A stretch of 14,267 nucleotides of DNA from the NCBI GenBank assembly GCA_025450975.1, contig JANWLI010000062.1, positions 1-14,267 on the forward strand, in the 5' to 3' direction. This document shows positions 1 to 7,595 of the stretch, one piece after another (positions within the stretch are counted from its first letter, which is position 1; every line of letters begins with the position of its first letter). The stretch is from Candidatus Kapaibacterium sp. (lineage in GTDB: Bacteria > Bacteroidota > Ignavibacteria > Palsa-1295). Under the pieces are notes generated by a model. It saw only the letters and a program-made list of their open reading frames with translations, ran no database searches and was not told the DNA's origin. The position numbers and the translations under genes are program-made.

Positions 1-1830
1 CTGACGGAATCGCGCGCCTGGGACCGCGGGCTCTTCGATGCTACCCTGGCACCGGGCGCAGTCAACCTCGTCTTTGATAGTGTGAAGTGGTATTCGAAGT
101 CGAGCGGACAGGTCTGGTTTCACCAACCCGATCCACTCGGCGTAAGTACCGGATGTATCGAAGTGGAGGATTCGGTTGGCAACGTTGCACAGTACTGTAT
201 CGACCGTGGCGGGCCGGCAAACGATACGCTTCCACCTATTATTGTACAGACGCCACAGTTGGTGCCACGTGTGGTCGTTAGCACCAACGTTACCGAACTG
301 CGCCTCAATGACCGTGGCATTAAGCAGATCGCGACATCGGCTCTTGCTAACTTTGCCAATCAGCAGATCGTATGGACGAACGGCCGTCAGGCGACGCTAT
401 CGCTTACCATCGTCGATTCACTGACCTCGGCACGCGCCTACATCAGTGCCTCCGATAGTGCCGACAACCTTGCCCTCGACAGCCTTCGTTACGATCCGCT
501 TCCTGATGTTATTCCACCGACATGCGCTATTGAAACGGTCGACGTTGCAACTCGCAGGTTCAGAACAACAGACCGCGCAGCATGGGATCGCGGCATTCTT
601 GATGTTATCATTGTAGGCACAGCATCAAATCTCGTTGCTTCTCCTGTCGTCTTTATCGACCGCTTCGAAGCGGAGCAAACGTTTACCCTCATCGATAAGA
701 CCATTCCCGGGACGGTCGTCCTCCGGTCGCGCGATAGCCTCGGCCACGATTGCCTGACGACGATCGATATCGGGCCTTCGGAAGTGCTGCCAACACCGCT
801 GCTCCCTCTTGAAGCTGCTTCGACACTGGATTTTGGAAAGGTCTTTGCTCCCGGAGATGAGACGCTACCATTAAGTGTCCGAAATCCGAATGATAAGCCT
901 GTGGTCATTACCCAACTTTTGCTGACCGGCGACGCAGAGATCACCGTCCTAAATACGACAACGCCGTTCTTCTTTGCTCCGCTCGAGACAAAGTTAATTG
1001 GCATTCGGTACCAGCCGACACTCTTGAATATGCACGCAGCGAAGCTCATGCTTGCTAACGACACGATGACGCTCTCGCAAACCGATATTACCGGACAGGG
1101 TATTGGCAGGGTACGATTGAATCTCGATTCGATCACTGTGAGCGCTCCGGAAGTACCCGGCGTGCTGCATCTATCCGTCGATGCGACGCCGAATCCCATT
1201 AATCTCGAGACGATTCGATTTACGCTCGTCTATAATAGAGATGTTGCAGTCCTTGATCCCCAAACTCCCGATTGCAGCGGTGGCAATCCGCTCTGCGACT
1301 ATGCTGTGAATTACACCGGCGATCCGGAGTCCGGCAGGCTCGATGTTGAGCTTATCCGCAACGACCGTTCGCGCAATCAGGCATTAGTCAGTGCGACGGC
1401 GAAGATCGATATTCCGTTTATCACATTCCTCGCAAAGGATACCGGCACAAACGTTATTGTTGAAAATGCTTTCGTTAGTCAGGAGTCTGTTGTTTCCAGT
1501 GATACGGGATTTATTGACGTCGGTACTGATCTCTGTGGTGCGGAGTTGATCCGTGCATATTTGCAAAACAGTACGATCTCCATCACTGGCATCACTCCGA
1601 ACCCGGCTTCGGAGTCGGTTACGCTCTCAAGTTATTCAGCTACTACAACCGAAGGTAAGATCGCGGTGTACGATGCGACTGGAATTTGCATCAAGACTAC
1701 GACAACTTCCCTCGCGAAGGGAGTAAATACAACGGCCATACACACCTCTGCTCTAAGCAGCGGTTACTACATCGTTACGCTAACGACATCAGACGGATTT
1801 GCCACAGCCCGACTGCTCGTCGAGCATTGA
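1..1830 (+). CDS. Secreted multidomain protein with T9SS sorting tail (5' end outside window)
   Basis: The reading frame is open from base 1, so the N-terminus is missing and 609 residues are visible. Numbering from the first codon, three copies of a ~95-residue beta-rich module follow one another. Their shared [WN]DRG motif is at residues 7-10, 103-106 and 195-198, each copy ends in a D-S-x-G/D-N/H motif, and they are joined by short D-x-x-PP linkers. Next come an ASH/SPD-2/Hydin-like Ig domain (about 267-368, starting LDFGKVFAPG) and a cohesin-like domain (about 370-512). The end is a T9SS type A sorting domain (525-609, PNPASESVTL ... GYYIVTLTTSDG). The tail implies export across the outer membrane and attachment to or release from the cell surface. 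The stop lies 7 bases from the end of the convergent subtilase gene. The role is unknown; adhesion or a structural surface role is the likeliest inference. The sorting tail is the firmest call and the cohesin-like assignment is tentative. Confidence 0.85.
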   Translation: MTESRAWDRGLFDATLAPGAVNLVFDSVKWYSKSSGQVWFHQPDPLGVSTGCIEVEDSVGNVAQYCIDRGGPANDTLPPIIVQTPQLVPRVVVSTNVTELRLNDRGIKQIATSALANFANQQIVWTNGRQATLSLTIVDSLTSARAYISASDSADNLALDSLRYDPLPDVIPPTCAIETVDVATRRFRTTDRAAWDRGILDVIIVGTASNLVASPVVFIDRFEAEQTFTLIDKTIPGTVVLRSRDSLGHDCLTTIDIGPSEVLPTPLLPLEAASTLDFGKVFAPGDETLPLSVRNPNDKPVVITQLLLTGDAEITVLNTTTPFFFAPLETKLIGIRYQPTLLNMHAAKLMLANDTMTLSQTDITGQGIGRVRLNLDSITVSAPEVPGVLHLSVDATPNPINLETIRFTLVYNRDVAVLDPQTPDCSGGNPLCDYAVNYTGDPESGRLDVELIRNDRSRNQALVSATAKIDIPFITFLAKDTGTNVIVENAFVSQESVVSSDTGFIDVGTDLCGAELIRAYLQNSTISITGITPNPASESVTLSSYSATTTEGKIAVYDATGICIKTTTTSLAKGVNTTAIHTSALSSGYYIVTLTTSDGFATARLLVEH

Positions 1831-1837
1831 TCTCTCC

Positions 1838-4708
1838 TTAGAACTCGATCGGGATCTGTATCTTCTCTCCGTTCTTCATCTTCCCAATTACCGAACCGTA
1901 GAATTCGTAGTCTCCGGGCGGTTGGGGGAGTCGCTGTGAAGTGAAGAGTCGTACCCGCTCATGCTGCGACGGTGCGAGGTCGATACTTGAGGGTTCGCTA
2001 CGAAGCTCCGTTTGCTTTTCCAGTACCCGCCGCTCGCGAATAGTAAGCCTAAACGACTCACCCCGATTTGGTACTGCAAGTCCGCCTCGGAAAAGCAGTG
2101 TATATACCGTCGAATCTTTAGCGTGAAGTTTCATCTCGATAGATGCATGGCGTTCGTCAAATGCTGCATTAGCACTCGCTTCTCCTGAAGGGGACAGGAT
2201 CTGCAATGCAATGTCGGTAAAGAGATTGTACTCTTTGCGTGAGAGCTCAAATTCGAACGAGATGGACTCTTCACCTGCATTTGCCTGAAAGAGGTATGTG
2301 AAAAGATCGGAGCCTTTGATCATAGTATCGATCATTCGTTCATAGCCAACGATGTTTCCACCGAGTTCAAGCTCCAGTTCTTTTGTCCCTGCATTCCGAA
2401 CCTGCATGACAGCTTTCGCCTCCCCTTGTGCCGTCATTCCGGAAGAGATGTCGATCTGGATCGGAACTGCTTCTACGGTGAGGTCGAAGGCGCCTTCTTT
2501 ATCATCATCGTCTCCGAGCCCCCCTTTAAATACGAGTTCTAGAACCCCGCCCGGTATCGTGCCGGAGATCATCTTCGACACCTGCGAACGCTCTTTGGGC
2601 AGTTGAAATCCGGAGAAAGCCCTGCCATCGTTATCAAAAAATGTAGCCGAGATAGTTTTCTCGCCTCTGCGATCAAGTGTGAATCGTAATCCGGCAACGC
2701 CCGGAGGCACTTTGAAGAACTCTCTGCGTAGCTGCCCACCCCGTACTGAGAAATTCGGAATGTGGACAGTATAGTTGTTCCCTTCTTCAAAGCGATGCGG
2801 AATAACGATCGTGTTGAGCAACTCGAATTCCGGAGTCGTTGCACCCGGCACACCTTTGGGATAGGCCAGGATCTTGCCGACATACATGCCCGGCTTTGTC
2901 AGCTGTTTCTCATCGTAGCGAACGGCAACTTCGAGCATGCCCTGCCCGCGACGGTAGATGCTCGACTGCACCGGCTCCAGCCAGGACGCATCTGCGCGAA
3001 GCGTAAATGCATTAAAGCTCAGCATCTCTTCGCGCGTTTTTTTCGCGGTGGAGATCATCGGACGTATATGAAACTCCGTTCGCTCAGTACCTTTTGGGAA
3101 AATACCGCTCCGATAATAGGCAGAAGTGCCTTTGGTGTGGCTCCCGGGCATGTGTACTTCGACAATGTACTCACGCGGAGCTGTTCCCTTACGATGCCAG
3201 TTTGCTAAGTACTCAAAGGCATTCGGTACATTGATCATACCGGCACCCTGATCGAGCGGCGTGTAGCCTGCAAGCGGTTTAGCACCTAACTGGAGTGCAC
3301 GCTTGATAATATATGCGTCGGGAATGTAGCCGGGAAATTGTTGCTGCATTGCCGATACGAGGACTGCACAGCATCCAGTTGTAAACGGCGACGCCATACT
3401 GGTACCGTTATAGCGGTCGTTGACGACATAATCAGGCACGGTGCTGATCGCCGTTCCGGGACTGACAATATCGGGCTTTGCAAGTTCTCCACCGCGCGAC
3501 GAGAAATCCCAGATCACCGGCCGCGACATACGTACTCCGTAGAGGTCACGCCCCGTATCGTCAGGTAAGGCAGCGCCACTGGTAATTGCCGTGCGTGCAG
3601 ATCCCGGCAGGCCGATGTTCGAGAGGCCGGGACCGTCGTTCGATCCGGAAATGCAGACGACGACATCGGGATTTGCATCGAGCAGCGAATCGAGCCAGAT
3701 GTCCATTGCGCTCTGCCCTTCGATCTCCGAGCCGATGCCAAAGCTCATGTTCGCGATCACGGGCTTCCCTGTTTCACGTGCAAGACGAACGACATACTCG
3801 TACGAGGCCTTCATGGATCCGCTGACCGTGATGCCGCTTTGCGTATTATCGCTGAACTTGATCGCGACGACTTCTGCTCCCGACGCAACACCATTAAACC
3901 CGGACTGCCCGCTGATATTATTGCCTGCTGCCATGCCGGCTACGTGTGTTCCGTGACCACCGTCGGCAAAGTAGAGGTTGATCCGCTTTTGTGCGGGGAA
4001 AATGTTAACGGCGCCGGAGAGGAAGCGTTTGTCAGCAATAGTATCGGAGAGTGGCGCGCGAAGTCTGAACAGATCGCGGCGTTCGCGGTACGTTGTGAGA
4101 ACCGGTTCAGTGCTGATATCCTGATCAGCATCTGCGTCGACAACGGCCGACCAGTGTCCCGGAGCATCCTGAAAAACGAGGACGCCAAAGATATCATCGC
4201 GTTTGCTATTAAAATTGAGGTCGTCTAAACCATTCTGGAAACGCTTTTCGGGAAGCGCTGCATAAAAGTACTTGTCGTCATGTGCTTTGCAATTATCGTT
4301 GAGGCCGCGAAGCACCTTTCTTCCCGTCGAATCCAGCAGGTCCGCTCCATTTCGTGTAGCCGGTGCCCAATACAGATCGCCGGTACCGGAAAAATCCTGA
4401 ACGTCGATGATCTTTGGCTTTCCATCTGAAGTCTTGAGAAGACCTGGCAATCCAGGATCGACGCCGTCATCGAGGATGGCGACGATGGTGCCGCGTCCAT
4501 CGGCAGTGGGATATTTCTTCAGGAACGTCTCCACGCCGCACGCTTCGAGCGAGAGGAAACTCCAGGTCGATTCCGTAGTAACACCTTTACGTGCCGGTGC
4601 TTTAAGCTCTGGAGTATCGGGAAGATCACTTTTGGGCCGCGTTTGCGTGAATGCGACATTGGCGCACCAAAGTGAGAAGAAGGCCAAAACGAAGGTTTTT
4701 CCTGACAT
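1838..4708 (-). CDS. Exported subtilisin-family (S8) serine peptidase, tripeptidyl-peptidase II-like
   Basis: The protein has 956 residues. I chose the ATG at 4708 because it begins a clear signal peptide (MSGKTFVLAFFSLWCANVAF, then TQT), although the frame stays open upstream to 4777. The catalytic residues are visible: Asp80 (ILDDGVDPG), His252 (GGHGTHVAG), oxyanion Asn357 (SGSNDGPG) and Ser437 (NGTSMASP). The start of the domain (FLKKYPTADGRG) and the stretch after Asp80 (TSDGKPKIIDV, then GTGDL) closely follow tripeptidyl-peptidase II. So does the ~170-residue insert between Asp and His, and the His-Ser spacing of 185 equals that of human TPP II. About 500 residues of beta-rich C-terminal region follow. 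Family knowledge suggests release of tripeptides from free N-termini, here probably in the periplasm or outside the cell. It has no T9SS tail and is shorter than the eukaryotic enzyme (about 1250 residues). Subtilase is certain; TPP II-like specificity is inferred. Confidence 0.93.
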   Translation of the reverse strand: MSGKTFVLAFFSLWCANVAFTQTRPKSDLPDTPELKAPARKGVTTESTWSFLSLEACGVETFLKKYPTADGRGTIVAILDDGVDPGLPGLLKTSDGKPKIIDVQDFSGTGDLYWAPATRNGADLLDSTGRKVLRGLNDNCKAHDDKYFYAALPEKRFQNGLDDLNFNSKRDDIFGVLVFQDAPGHWSAVVDADADQDISTEPVLTTYRERRDLFRLRAPLSDTIADKRFLSGAVNIFPAQKRINLYFADGGHGTHVAGMAAGNNISGQSGFNGVASGAEVVAIKFSDNTQSGITVSGSMKASYEYVVRLARETGKPVIANMSFGIGSEIEGQSAMDIWLDSLLDANPDVVVCISGSNDGPGLSNIGLPGSARTAITSGAALPDDTGRDLYGVRMSRPVIWDFSSRGGELAKPDIVSPGTAISTVPDYVVNDRYNGTSMASPFTTGCCAVLVSAMQQQFPGYIPDAYIIKRALQLGAKPLAGYTPLDQGAGMINVPNAFEYLANWHRKGTAPREYIVEVHMPGSHTKGTSAYYRSGIFPKGTERTEFHIRPMISTAKKTREEMLSFNAFTLRADASWLEPVQSSIYRRGQGMLEVAVRYDEKQLTKPGMYVGKILAYPKGVPGATTPEFELLNTIVIPHRFEEGNNYTVHIPNFSVRGGQLRREFFKVPPGVAGLRFTLDRRGEKTISATFFDNDGRAFSGFQLPKERSQVSKMISGTIPGGVLELVFKGGLGDDDDKEGAFDLTVEAVPIQIDISSGMTAQGEAKAVMQVRNAGTKELELELGGNIVGYERMIDTMIKGSDLFTYLFQANAGEESISFEFELSRKEYNLFTDIALQILSPSGEASANAAFDERHASIEMKLHAKDSTVYTLLFRGGLAVPNRGESFRLTIRERRVLEKQTELRSEPSSIDLAPSQHERVRLFTSQRLPQPPGDYEFYGSVIGKMKNGEKIQIPIEF

Positions 4709-4770
4709 GAGTTCTTCTACAGGTAACATCACATTCCCGAAAGAACGTCCCCACTGTGTGTAAGTCCGTG

Positions 4771-4787
4771 CTGGCACGAAACTTGTC
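4771..4787 (+). promoter_or_regulatory. Possible sigma-54-like -24/-12 promoter element
   Basis: CTGGCACGAAACTTGTC matches the sigma-54 consensus YTGGCACGRNNNTTGCW except at the final GC pair, which reads GT. It lies in the divergent spacer between the subtilase and the membrane-protein gene and points toward the latter. Transcription would begin near 4797, leaving almost no leader before the ATG at 4804 but a normal leader before the ATG at 4840. The -12 mismatch falls on a conserved position, so this is only a candidate. Confidence 0.3.
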
Positions 4788-4803
4788 GCCTGATCTTTAT
4801 AGT

Positions 4804-5223
4804 ATGCGTAATACGATCCCGACGGAATTCACTACGTCAATGCAACAAACGATGAGCGGAAGAAGAACGGCGCTGAAAGTGCTGCTTTTGCTTATTGTCT
4901 TGATCACCGTTTTTCAACTCGGTATTTACATCGAGATCATCCGATTTCATCTTGCCTATGTGGTGCCTCCGTTCGCCGCACTGGTAGCAACGTTTATCTG
5001 TGCGCTGATCAATATTCTTTTCCACCGCTTTTTCGAGCGACATCATCTGCGCCTGCTCTACCTGGCAACGTCGCTGCAATTCTTTTTATTTGCAGCTGCG
5101 GTCCTTATGCACTTTTTTGAGACGCCGATCTATGCTGTCCTCTCGATCGCGATCGCCATTCCCTCGCTTATCTGGTACGTACTGCTACTTCGGACAGTTT
5201 CGAGGGACGCCACCATCGAGTAA
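4804..5223 (+). CDS. Small four-helix integral membrane protein, function unknown
   Basis: The protein has 139 residues from the ATG at 4804; a start at 4840 (MQQTMSGRRT) is equally possible and would give 127. Four hydrophobic segments are visible at about 24-44, 50-72, 83-103 and 108-129. A basic patch (SGRR) precedes the first and a basic His/Arg-rich loop (FHRFFERHHLR) separates the second and third, which suggests that both face the cytoplasm. No conserved catalytic motif was recognised. The gene is divergent from the subtilase gene, with a spacer of about 95 bases, and is followed 28 bases after its stop by a strong hairpin terminator, so it is probably a single-gene transcript. The long hydrophobic frame, its boundary position and its terminator support a real gene. 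I do not recognise the family. Confidence 0.7.
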   Translation: MRNTIPTEFTTSMQQTMSGRRTALKVLLLLIVLITVFQLGIYIEIIRFHLAYVVPPFAALVATFICALINILFHRFFERHHLRLLYLATSLQFFLFAAAVLMHFFETPIYAVLSIAIAIPSLIWYVLLLRTVSRDATIE

Positions 5224-5250
5224 CATCCTTTTTAACCTCTATATAAAAAT

Positions 5251-5275
5251 AAACACCGGTGTTTACCGGTGTTTT
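5251..5275 (+). terminator. Bidirectional intrinsic terminator
   Basis: AAACACCGGT and ACCGGTGTTT form a perfect 10-bp stem around a GTTT loop, followed by further T residues on the plus strand. The preceding ATATAAAAATA gives a U-rich tail on the minus strand as well. It lies just after the membrane-protein stop at 5223. Confidence 0.85.
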
Positions 5276-5580
5276 TCCTCCTACCACAAGTAAGGCCTAA
5301 GCCAGACTCGTGAACGGCGGAGACACTTCATTTTTATCAATCCACTATGCATATATATACTCAAATACAATGCCAGAAATGCGATGTGCCAAAACCGGGG
5401 AAAACAGCCATATACTTCAAAAACTGTGGAGCGAAGCGGAAAATAATTTTATGAGTGGTAAGTAATTACGCTGGAGAGAAGAAGAGACAAAATCGACAAC
5501 ATTCGGGGAGTAGAAACATGCAAAGGAAAAGTGTTACCTTTTCCTTTGCACATTTCACCTGGCAATAACCGATCTGGTTA
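5276..5580. other. Intergenic stretch with two hairpins and one doubtful mini-ORF
   Basis: No convincing gene was found. An ATG at 5347 opens a 35-codon frame ending at 5454 whose product has a CQKC pair and a later NCGA, reminiscent of half a zinc ribbon. It has no Shine-Dalgarno site and only three cysteines, so I do not call it. The interval ends with the inverted repeat at 5519-5550 and a smaller hairpin at 5564-5582 (AATAACC/GGTTATT) that overlaps the stop codon of the Gly-rich gene. Confidence 0.5.
5519..5550 (-). terminator. 13-bp hairpin downstream of the Gly-rich gene, possible terminator
   Basis: TGCAAAGGAAAAG and CTTTTCCTTTGCA pair perfectly around a 6-base loop (TGTTAC). The hairpin starts about 30 bases after the stop of the minus-strand gene at 5581. 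It is AT-rich and lacks a long U tract, so it could be a terminator or a 3' stabilising structure. Confidence 0.45.
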
Positions 5581-5841
5581 TTACTTATCCATACCTTGAT
5601 TATTCTTTCCACCCTGGCCGGTCCTGGAAGCGCCGCTGCCGCCGCCCTGGCTACCGCCGCCGGGATTGCCGGAGTTACCGGTGCTTTCCCGACCGCCGCC
5701 TGCCTGCTTGCCACCGCCTGGGTTACCCTGCGTCTGCTGGCTGCCACCACCTGAGTTGGCGTTCTTCGAACCACCACCCTGATTAGCATTCTCGTTGCCG
5801 TCTTGTGTTCTCTGCTCGTTCGGTTCTTCGAAAGTATTCAT
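5581..5841 (-). CDS. Small Gly/Ser/Asn/Gln-rich disordered protein
   Basis: The product has 86 residues, is very hydrophilic, and has no signal peptide or membrane segment. After an acidic N-terminus (MNTFEEPNEQ) it is built of irregular GGGS/GGGK units separated by N, Q, S and P (for example NSGGGSQ, NPGGGKQ, NPGGGSQGGG), and it ends GGKNNQGMDK. The glycine codons vary freely between GGC, GGT and GGG while the first two bases stay fixed, which is what selection on a protein would leave rather than a DNA repeat. It stands alone between hairpin-bearing spacers, and no Shine-Dalgarno sequence is evident. It resembles intrinsically disordered stress or desiccation proteins in composition only. 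The function is unknown. Confidence 0.6.
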   Translation of the reverse strand: MNTFEEPNEQRTQDGNENANQGGGSKNANSGGGSQQTQGNPGGGKQAGGGRESTGNSGNPGGGSQGGGSGASRTGQGGKNNQGMDK

Positions 5842-6286
5842 ATAGATTTGAATAGGTTTGTTTGTTGATGTCGTGAGAAAAAGGGGAGGGATACTTTACG
5901 AGGAGTAGGGAGCGATGCAGTAATATACAAATTCTGGCGAAAATACATTTCACAAAAAAAGCGCAATTCTCCAAAAAAATATTTAGTTGAAATAGAAGAA
6001 GATAGAGACAATCTTCTTTTTCGGAGGTACCATTTGGCTAAACTTAAACTATCTTTGCATCATAGTTGTGCTTTGACCCACCCCCACTGTCATCTCCCAA
6101 AAGGTCTCGTATGGGCCTCACATCCCCGGCAGAGTTTCCGTATCAGTTACTTTGAAAACCGTGGGTCTTCAACGTATAACGGAATTATACAAGCAGGTTC
6201 GAATAATGTTCATGTGGTTTTTGTAATTGGGGAGCTACAAATTATCCGCTGGCAATATTCGAACCGCTTGTATGCGATTTGCACTG
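5842..6286. other. AT-rich gene-poor spacer with several hairpins
   Basis: This 445-base stretch has no protein gene I can support. It contains poly-A runs near 5953 and 5973, an 8-bp hairpin at 5996-6018 (AAGAAGAT/ATCTTCTT) followed by T residues, and a GGAGG at 6023-6027. It also has a perfect TAnnTTTG -7-like box (TATCTTTG, 6050-6057) without a well-spaced -33 element, a GTATAA/TTATAC hairpin at 6174-6190, and the long palindrome at 6187-6273. A TTG-initiated frame of 88 codons (6034-6300) lies behind the GGAGG, but its product is not protein-like enough to call. An untranslated structured RNA is possible. Confidence 0.5.
6187..6273. repeat. Long imperfect inverted repeat (18 bp, one bulge)
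   Basis: The left arm (6187-6205) is ATACAAGC, a bulged A at 6195, then GGTTCGAATA. The right arm (6256-6273) is TATTCGAACC then GCTTGTAT. The ~50-base loop contains its own hairpin (TTTGTA/TACAAA). It begins 14 bases after the stop of the minus-strand propeller gene, so a terminator or mRNA-stabilising role is possible. The arms and bulge also recall recombination or transposition folds. GGTTCGAATA resembles a tRNA T-loop, but no T-stem pairs. Confidence 0.7.
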
Positions 6287-7516
6287 TTACTCAAAGATGA
6301 ACGAGCCCTTCGTCGCAAGCTGCCCTGCGGAAGTTGTGATCGTGTACTGATACACGCCATTCGGAAGACCATTACGTTCCACGATCACCTCCCCATCCAT
6401 TTGCTCGGTAATAACTATGCGTCCTAAGACATCATGGATCACTATGCTCTGTGCTCCGTGCAACGGACTCGTGATGCGCACACGATGCTTTGCGGGGTTC
6501 GGATATACAGAAGCTATTACGGAGGCCGGCTCATCGACGGAAGCATCGATCGTAGATTCTAACAGGATACCACTCGTGCCAACGGCAAAAGCCCGATTTC
6601 CGGTCACATGAACATAGTTGATATTTTCGAAGCCGGTATAACCTGCATTGCTCCATTGAACGCCGCCATTTGAAGTGACAAGAATCACACCGTTACCGCA
6701 GGCATATCCGCGATCGGCATCGATAAAAAAGTTACTATGCATCTCGTGCCCGTCGACCTTTTCTTCCCCCCAGGTAAGGCCGCCATTGGTCGATCGCAGC
6801 AACATGCCTCCGCTTGCATCGAGCATGGTCATTGTTCCGTAAATATGCTGATCGGTCGGGCATTGGATCGACGTCACAAACCCTTCCTTCGACTCATAGA
6901 TCGGCTTCCAGGTTGCTCCGCCATCGGTTGTCTTAAATATTTTCCCGCCACCTGATCTCGTCGTCCCGCAGGTAAAACCGAGTTGGCTGTTCCGGAAAAC
7001 AATTCTGCTAAGATAGAACATGCTGTCCAGAGGTGTCGTCGTCCAGTTCACCCCAGCATTGGTTGTTTTCATTACCACACCGCTATCTGGGTCAATACCG
7101 GCTGCGAGATAGAATGTTTGCTCATCGACAAGCTGGCACCCAAAGATAAAACTACCGGTCGGCATTGCGGTGGGAATATCTTTCCAGGTCACACCATAAT
7201 CTGATGAGCTCATGAGCAAGCCGTTCGTCCCACCTGCAATGACAAAACTTCCTCCCTGCTTGAAGTCGGCAGTCCAGAGCCATCCACGCTCCTTGTCTTG
7301 CTGTCCTTTCCAGAGCAACCCTCCATTATCGGAATCAATGATCGTCCCATCTTCGCCAACGGCGAGTACATGGTCGTCATCGATAAAGAATCCACACCTA
7401 AGCTCGGCGGAAACGGGAGAATTGAGCTGGGTCCACACCTGAGCGTTCGTATCGGTTATGGCGAGGACGATCAAACAAGCAGAGGCTAGTTTATGCAACA
7501 AAGTGACCAGGTGCAT
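6287..7516 (-). CDS. Secreted Ycf48-like beta-propeller with T9SS sorting tail
   Basis: The protein has 409 residues and begins with a signal peptide (about 1-25, ending DTNA before QVW). Six Asp-box (BNR-like) motifs of the form S-x-D/N-x-G-x-x-W recur at residues 61-69, 103-111, 150-158, 195-203, 241-249 and 280-288. They sit on a repeat of 40-45 residues, as in the Ycf48/Hcf136-like propeller fold. Residues 332-409 are a T9SS type A sorting domain (VYPNPAKHRVRI ... GVYQYTITTSAG). Such proteins are common in the T9SS secretomes of Bacteroidota and Kapabacteria, and despite the name they have nothing to do with photosystem assembly there. Surface display or secretion is inferred. The next gene upstream on the same strand ends 240 bases away with a hairpin between, so this gene is probably transcribed alone. 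The ligand is unknown. Confidence 0.9.
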   Translation of the reverse strand: MHLVTLLHKLASACLIVLAITDTNAQVWTQLNSPVSAELRCGFFIDDDHVLAVGEDGTIIDSDNGGLLWKGQQDKERGWLWTADFKQGGSFVIAGGTNGLLMSSSDYGVTWKDIPTAMPTGSFIFGCQLVDEQTFYLAAGIDPDSGVVMKTTNAGVNWTTTPLDSMFYLSRIVFRNSQLGFTCGTTRSGGGKIFKTTDGGATWKPIYESKEGFVTSIQCPTDQHIYGTMTMLDASGGMLLRSTNGGLTWGEEKVDGHEMHSNFFIDADRGYACGNGVILVTSNGGVQWSNAGYTGFENINYVHVTGNRAFAVGTSGILLESTIDASVDEPASVIASVYPNPAKHRVRITSPLHGAQSIVIHDVLGRIVITEQMDGEVIVERNGLPNGVYQYTITTSAGQLATKGSFIFE

Positions 7517-7595
7517 TTCATACCAGGCGATAGGGGTTTAGACATGAGTTGGAACACGCAAACAAGGGTATTGTTTCACCTGCGTTCTATAACGA

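Noticed and set aside
489..1199. 236-codon open frame on the minus strand
   Set aside because: It lies wholly antisense to the multidomain secreted gene, whose domains are recognisable, and the product looks like a low-quality shadow with no motif.
4709..4777. N-terminal extension of the subtilase to 4777
   Set aside because: The signal peptide begins at the internal Met at 4708. The extension would bury it and would overlap the divergent promoter region.
5347..5454. 35-codon frame with CQKC and NCGA
   Set aside because: It is too short, has no ribosome site, and has only three of the four cysteines of a zinc ribbon. It may be chance.
6050..6057. Bacteroidota-type promoter box TATCTTTG
   Set aside because: The -7 match is perfect, but the only TTTG upstream is 13 bases away, too close for the usual -33 spacing. 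The same octamer also occurs near 11757 in an unlikely place, so chance is likely.
6187..6273. tRNA or integron attC site, suggested by GGTTCGAATA in both arms
   Set aside because: The bases flanking TTCGAAT do not form a 5-bp T-stem on either strand, no acceptor stem or anticodon arm fits, and the attC core GTTRRRY is absent.
6034..6300. 88-codon frame starting TTG behind a GGAGG
   Set aside because: It has a rare start codon, overlaps the end of the convergent propeller gene, and runs through the palindrome and other hairpins. A His/Cys cluster (HHSCALTHPHCH) was noted but is not enough to call a gene.
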